This document shows positions 59,872-64,000 of a stretch of DNA of 64,000 bases, in pieces. Origin of the DNA: UBA7236 sp035439505 (GTDB lineage Bacteria > Bacteroidota > Bacteroidia > Chitinophagales > BACL12). Below the pieces are notes generated by a model. It did not search any database. It was given only the letters and a program-made list of their open reading frames with translations, and was not told the origin of the DNA. Location: contig DAORKJ010000007.1 of NCBI GenBank assembly GCA_035439505.1, positions 1 through 64,000 of the forward strand, read 5' to 3'. Every line of letters begins with the position of its first letter. Position 1 is the first letter of the stretch. Position numbers and translations under genes: made by a program.

Positions 59872-62178
59872 TTATTTAGTTACGATAAATTTATCGATAA
59901 CCTGTTTTTCACCATTTTTAATTTGAACAAAATAAACACCACTGTTTAATTGTTCTAAACTAAGTGAAAAAGTATTATTGCCATTTGTTGCATTGGTATT
60001 TTGAGTAATATAAACTTTACCCGTAACATCAACTACACTTATTGCAACATTACCACCTTCACTAGTGAAATAATTAATTTGTAATTTATCTTTTGCAGGA
60101 TTAGGATATACTTCCATCATATTTTCGGTAGTAGTTCCCATTCTGCATGGTGTGCTAAATGGCACCCATTCAGTTGTATAATTTTCACCTGCATTCACAC
60201 ATTTTACAGTAACTCTGAATTCGTAATTAGTGCATGGTGTTAAACCATATAACGTTGTGAAATTTGCAACTGATGGCGCTTTCATTACAGGACCAACACC
60301 AACCACGCGATAATCTACGCGATAAGTAGTTGCTTCCTCTGCACTCCAGCTTAAATTAACAGTAGTTGCATCAACAGTAACTGCACTTAAATCTGTAGGC
60401 ATATCACATTCAGTTTCGGCTAAATAATCAACCGGTAAACCAGAACATTTTCCGGCACCACTCCATGGTTTTTGAACATATGGGAATTTAGCTTTAAATG
60501 TTGTATCGTTTGATTCAACACCTGTAGTGTATGTGTACACATCTAATAAATCGGTAGTTACAGGACTAGGATCCACTAGCGGATCATAATCATCATACCA
60601 CAAACCAATAGCTGCTAAAACAATTCCACTCACAGCCTGTAATTCGATGCGTGTAACATCATCTTCCAAACGGCGACCGTTAGGAAAACCATCCATGTTT
60701 GGAATCCATTGTAAATCTGCAGTTGCTGCATAAGTTGGATCTGTTAATCCTAATACTGCTGCTTGCACTAAACCTAATGAACTGAAACTTGGATCATTTC
60801 TTGGTGTTGTAGGAACAGCCATATTTAAGCGTAACATATCACCACCATTCGGTAAAAAGTTATTGATAAATGGTTTACCAACTGCTAACGGATTACCACC
60901 TTTTCCTGTTGCCAATTGATATGGCGGGAAATTCGGTGCACCGGTAAAAAATATTGGCCATAAATCCACAGAACGTGGTTTGCCTGCAGCAGGTAATAAT
61001 AATGTTCCGAAAATAGCATCATCTAATGCAGTTCCCGCAACGGCAGGTGAACCTTTTAAACCGTATAAACCATCAGCACCATTGGTAAAGTCATAAGCAC
61101 CTAAACTTGCTTTTTGAATGCGTAATGGACTTAATCCCGGAACAGCACCACCAAATAAATCATCATCCATGTATAAACCTAATTCAGGATTGTAGAAATA
61201 TTCAAAATGCGCTGCATCTTCAGCATATGGAGATAATGAATTCCAATAATCTTTTTCACCAATTGGAATAACTGCTTCGTTAGTTAAAGGCATACCTAAA
61301 CGTGAAACTTGAATCCAATCACCTGTAGATGATTCAGTACCATCACCATTTAATGTGCGCATTGCGCGGCGACTAGCACTTGCCCATACACCAATTACAA
61401 AATCACCGTCTAAAATATCATCAGCCATAGCTGCTGTTAAACCATCTTTTTGTAATTGTGAAATTGGAATTTGTAATGCGATAACGTGCACATTCATACA
61501 TGCAACACCATCATGACTTTCGCCACCCATACGAGGAGCATCACCTAAATCGAAAATACCACCAAGGTCAACAAAAAACGGATCATCCGCAGGACCGGCG
61601 TAAACATTTCCACCACCAGGAAGTGGGGTAATGGCGCTGTTAATTAAACTCTGATAAGAAACACCTAAACCTACACCGCTATTAATTGAGCGAGGTCCAA
61701 TATTTGGAGGTGGAACTGCACCATTTGTGATAATAGTAGAAAAAGAAACACCACCATCATTACTTACTTCAAGTGTGTAAGTCATTTTAATATTCTGAGC
61801 ACCAAGGCGAATATTAAAAAATGTAGTTGGATCTTCATCCGTTCTGTTAAAAGTGAAACGATAAATAATATCATCACCAAGTGTAGCAATATTATTATCA
61901 ATATGAATTTCGTAGCGAATGTTTTCTCCGAAGGTATAATAATTCGGTCCGCCGTGAGGTAATTGTAAAGGAATATAATTCGCAATAATAGTTACCATTT
62001 CCGGATTATCGGGACTGCGAAACGCATATAAATCTGTATTATCTGCCAATGGATCATCGGCAATTAGCGGAGCTTCGCGGTGACTGGAAGCCGACGCCTG
62101 AAAAGCAGGTACCAACATCATCGCAGCGATGAGCAACGTACTCAACTTTTCTTTTAGTATATTAAATTTATTTTTCAT
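59872..62178 (-). CDS. DUF4331 protein with FN3-like and T9SS domains
   Basis: The product has 768 residues with a signal peptide (MKNKFNILKEKLSTLLIAAM, mature from about ASSHREAPL). The DUF4331 domain (about 30-555) begins with the family mark SSHREAPLIADDPLADNTDL and includes GDFVIGVWASASRRAMRTLN, FINNFLPNGGDMLRLNM and DGFPNGRRLEDDVTRIELQA. A fibronectin-type-III-like domain (about 590-685: PTDLSAVTVDATTVNLSWSA, GLTPCTNYEFRVTVKC) and a type A sorting domain (EVYPNPAKDKLQI, GVYFVQIKNGEKQ) follow. It lies 24 bases after a second DUF4331 gene without these extra domains. The family is secreted and of unknown activity. Confidence 0.9.
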   Translation of the reverse strand: MKNKFNILKEKLSTLLIAAMMLVPAFQASASSHREAPLIADDPLADNTDLYAFRSPDNPEMVTIIANYIPLQLPHGGPNYYTFGENIRYEIHIDNNIATLGDDIIYRFTFNRTDEDPTTFFNIRLGAQNIKMTYTLEVSNDGGVSFSTIITNGAVPPPNIGPRSINSGVGLGVSYQSLINSAITPLPGGGNVYAGPADDPFFVDLGGIFDLGDAPRMGGESHDGVACMNVHVIALQIPISQLQKDGLTAAMADDILDGDFVIGVWASASRRAMRTLNGDGTESSTGDWIQVSRLGMPLTNEAVIPIGEKDYWNSLSPYAEDAAHFEYFYNPELGLYMDDDLFGGAVPGLSPLRIQKASLGAYDFTNGADGLYGLKGSPAVAGTALDDAIFGTLLLPAAGKPRSVDLWPIFFTGAPNFPPYQLATGKGGNPLAVGKPFINNFLPNGGDMLRLNMAVPTTPRNDPSFSSLGLVQAAVLGLTDPTYAATADLQWIPNMDGFPNGRRLEDDVTRIELQAVSGIVLAAIGLWYDDYDPLVDPSPVTTDLLDVYTYTTGVESNDTTFKAKFPYVQKPWSGAGKCSGLPVDYLAETECDMPTDLSAVTVDATTVNLSWSAEEATTYRVDYRVVGVGPVMKAPSVANFTTLYGLTPCTNYEFRVTVKCVNAGENYTTEWVPFSTPCRMGTTTENMMEVYPNPAKDKLQINYFTSEGGNVAISVVDVTGKVYITQNTNATNGNNTFSLSLEQLNSGVYFVQIKNGEKQVIDKFIVTK

Positions 62179-62202
62179 TGTATTTATTTTTGATGATTGG
62201 AA

Positions 62203-63963
62203 TTAATATTCATAATCCACAGCAGTGCCTCTCCAAGGAGCAGCAAGGTATGGGAATGAAGTTTGGAATGCAGCATCGTTATGTTCAACACGTGTAGTGT
62301 AATTAATTACATCACGCATATCGCGGGTTAATGGTGATTCACCTGAAGCAGGATCATAATCATCGTACCATAAACCAATTGCAGCAAGTACAATTCCACT
62401 CACCGCTTGTAATTCGATACGTGTAACATCATCTTCTAAACGACGACCGTTTGGAAATCCATCCATATTCGGAATAAATTCCAATGCTGTTGTTGTATTA
62501 AATGGATCAACAGTTAAACCAATTACGGCAGCAGCCAATAAACCTTCTGAACTAAAAAAAGGACTCATACGATCAGTAACAGGAGTTGCCATATTTAAAC
62601 GCAACATATCACCACCATTCGGTAAAAAGTTATTGATAAATGGTTTGCCGGCAGCAAGTGGATTGCCACCTTTACCTGTAGCTAATTGATAAGGCGCTAA
62701 ATTTGGTGCACCGGTAAAAAATATCGGCCATAAATCTACTGAACGCGGTTTGCCTGCAGCAGGTAATAATAATGTTCCGAAAATGGCATCATCCAATGCA
62801 GTTCCGTCTAAAGCAGGGTTGCCTTTTAAACCGTATAAACCATCAGCACCATTGCTGAAATTATAAGCACCTAAACTTGCTTTTTGAATACGCAATTTTT
62901 GAAATTGTGGAACAGCAGTTCCAAATAATGCATCATCCATATACAATCCTAATTCAGGATTATAGAAAAATTCAAAATGTGAAGCATCTTCAGCGTAAGG
63001 CGATAATGAATTCCAATAATCTTTTTCACCCAGTGGAATTACCGCTTCATTGGTTAAAGGCATACCTAAACGAGATACCTGTACCCAATCACCTGAAACA
63101 GATTCTGTTCCATCACCATTTAATGTGCGCATAGCACGGCGACTTGCACTAGCCCAAACACCAATCACAAAATCACCATCTAAAATGTCATCAGCCATAT
63201 CAACTGATAAACCATCTTTTTGTAACATGCTGATTGGAATTTGTATCGCAATAGTATGTGTATTAAAATGACCTAAACCATCGCGCGGCGTTTCAGTAGC
63301 ACGTGGTGAATTTCCTAAATCGAAAATACCACCAAGGTCAACAAAAAATGGATCATCAACCGGACCGCAAAAAACTTTTTCGCCGGTTACAGCAGTTGCA
63401 ATGGAGTTCATCATAAGCTCTTCATAAGAAGCAGCACCTAAACCCACAACAGCATCTTCAATAGAGCGTGCGCCAATGTTGATAGCAGGAACAATACCAT
63501 CGGTAACAATGGTCATAAAAGTAATACCACCATCAATACTTTTTTCGAGCATATAGGTAGTTTTCAAATTTTCGGCACCGAGGCGAATACTAAAAAATGT
63601 AGTAGGATCTTCATTGGTGCGCGTAAATGTTGCGCGATAAATAATATCATCACCAGGGGTTAAGATATTATTATCAATGTGAATTTCGTAGCGAATATTT
63701 TCACCGAAGTGGTTGTAGTTTGGACCACCAAACGGGATTTCGGCCGGAATATAATTCGCAATAATCGTAACCGTATTCGGGTCATCCGGACTCCGGAATA
63801 CGTAAAGGTCAGTGTTGTCGGCAAGCGGGTCATTAGCAATCAGCGGAGCCTCTCTGTGGCTCGATGCCATAACCTGCGTAGCCATCAACCCTGAGGCAAT
63901 AAACATGCAATTTATCGCTGCATGCTGCAACCTTCTAATTGGTTGGGTGAGCAATTTTTTCAT
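62203..63963 (-). CDS. DUF4331 family protein
   Basis: The product has 586 residues from ATG 63963 (MKKLLTQPIRRLQHAAINCM); an ATG at 63972 would add three. A signal-like segment is followed by SSHREAPLIANDPLADNTDL. The whole DUF4331 domain is present, with blocks nearly identical to the downstream paralogue (GDFVIGVWASASRRAMRTLN, KPFINNFLPNGGDMLRLNMA). It ends TAVDYEY with no sorting domain, so it is probably periplasmic while its partner is sent to the surface. The 24-base spacing to 59872-62178 makes them one operon. The 3' halves are much more alike than the 5' halves, hinting at a duplication with later conversion. Confidence 0.88.
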   Translation of the reverse strand: MKKLLTQPIRRLQHAAINCMFIASGLMATQVMASSHREAPLIANDPLADNTDLYVFRSPDDPNTVTIIANYIPAEIPFGGPNYNHFGENIRYEIHIDNNILTPGDDIIYRATFTRTNEDPTTFFSIRLGAENLKTTYMLEKSIDGGITFMTIVTDGIVPAINIGARSIEDAVVGLGAASYEELMMNSIATAVTGEKVFCGPVDDPFFVDLGGIFDLGNSPRATETPRDGLGHFNTHTIAIQIPISMLQKDGLSVDMADDILDGDFVIGVWASASRRAMRTLNGDGTESVSGDWVQVSRLGMPLTNEAVIPLGEKDYWNSLSPYAEDASHFEFFYNPELGLYMDDALFGTAVPQFQKLRIQKASLGAYNFSNGADGLYGLKGNPALDGTALDDAIFGTLLLPAAGKPRSVDLWPIFFTGAPNLAPYQLATGKGGNPLAAGKPFINNFLPNGGDMLRLNMATPVTDRMSPFFSSEGLLAAAVIGLTVDPFNTTTALEFIPNMDGFPNGRRLEDDVTRIELQAVSGIVLAAIGLWYDDYDPASGESPLTRDMRDVINYTTRVEHNDAAFQTSFPYLAAPWRGTAVDYEY

Positions 63964-64000
63964 AGAATACATTTAAGGTTAGAAAATTTATTTCGCTGAT

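Noticed and set aside
1..64000. CRISPR arrays, tRNA, rRNA, insertion sequences, phage or plasmid genes
   Set aside because: I looked for regularly spaced repeats, clover-leaf arms, transposase motifs and phage structural families and found none.

Overview
The window looks like a chromosomal contig of an uncultured, low-GC member of the phylum Bacteroidota. Three lines of sequence evidence support this. At least thirteen predicted secreted proteins end in a type IX secretion system (T9SS) C-terminal sorting domain. Many start codons are preceded by the Bacteroidota-type promoter (TTTG or TTG, 19-20 bases, TAnnTTTG) and no clear Shine-Dalgarno sequence. There are phylum-typical families: GLPGLI protein, OMP_b-brl_3 barrel, head-GIN lipoprotein, DUF5916, GloVer and ELWxxDGT repeats. 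Three runs of exactly 100 N (39334-39433, 46160-46259, 53774-53873) are fixed-size scaffold gaps, so this is a draft or metagenome assembly. No rRNA, tRNA, CRISPR array, insertion sequence or phage gene was seen.

Layout. 1-9.3 kb: a truncated secreted protein, two tandem uncharacterised secreted paralogues, a small predicted membrane or secreted protein, a broken small gene, two large T9SS cargo proteins and two small hypotheticals. 9.6-20.1 kb: six T9SS cargo proteins (a CUB protein, BNR/sialidase-like propellers including a tandem duplicate, a YCF48-type propeller), a cytoplasmic helical-repeat protein and a 57-residue two-helix membrane protein. 20.1-31.4 kb: a sodium:solute symporter divergent from an LTA4H-like M1 aminopeptidase, two sulfotransferases, a Calx-beta T9SS protein, a family-4 glycosyltransferase, an esterase lipoprotein and a C1 peptidase. 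31.6-37.5 kb: a DUF5916 outer-membrane protein, an acyl desaturase, a lipoprotein, an NAPE-PLD-like metallo-hydrolase and a small dimeric-barrel protein.

37.5-46 kb: a leftward set of TPR lipoprotein, HupE/UreJ membrane protein, His-containing hypothetical and TonB-dependent receptor, interrupted by two hairpins. It faces a rightward operon of head-GIN lipoprotein, ECF sigma factor and a 705-residue protein that seems to run from the cytoplasm through the inner membrane, along a disordered linker, to a glycine-rich beta-repeat domain. 46-52 kb: an OMP_b-brl_3 barrel and a GLPGLI protein, divergent from a histidine kinase and OmpR-type regulator. The shared intergenic region carries two perfect tandem decamers, a good operator candidate. 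52-64 kb: two GloVer propellers, an ELWxxDGT propeller, a gap-split intradiol dioxygenase, a WecG-type glycosyltransferase with an NAD-dependent epimerase/dehydratase, and a DUF4331 pair.

Overall the region is dominated by envelope and secreted functions: T9SS-exported propellers and adhesin-like proteins, surface glycan synthesis and sulfation, and outer-membrane transport with local regulators. The best candidate for an undescribed system is the sigma/GIN/trans-envelope operon at 42565-46020. The two-component/GLPGLI locus with its tandem-decamer operator comes second.
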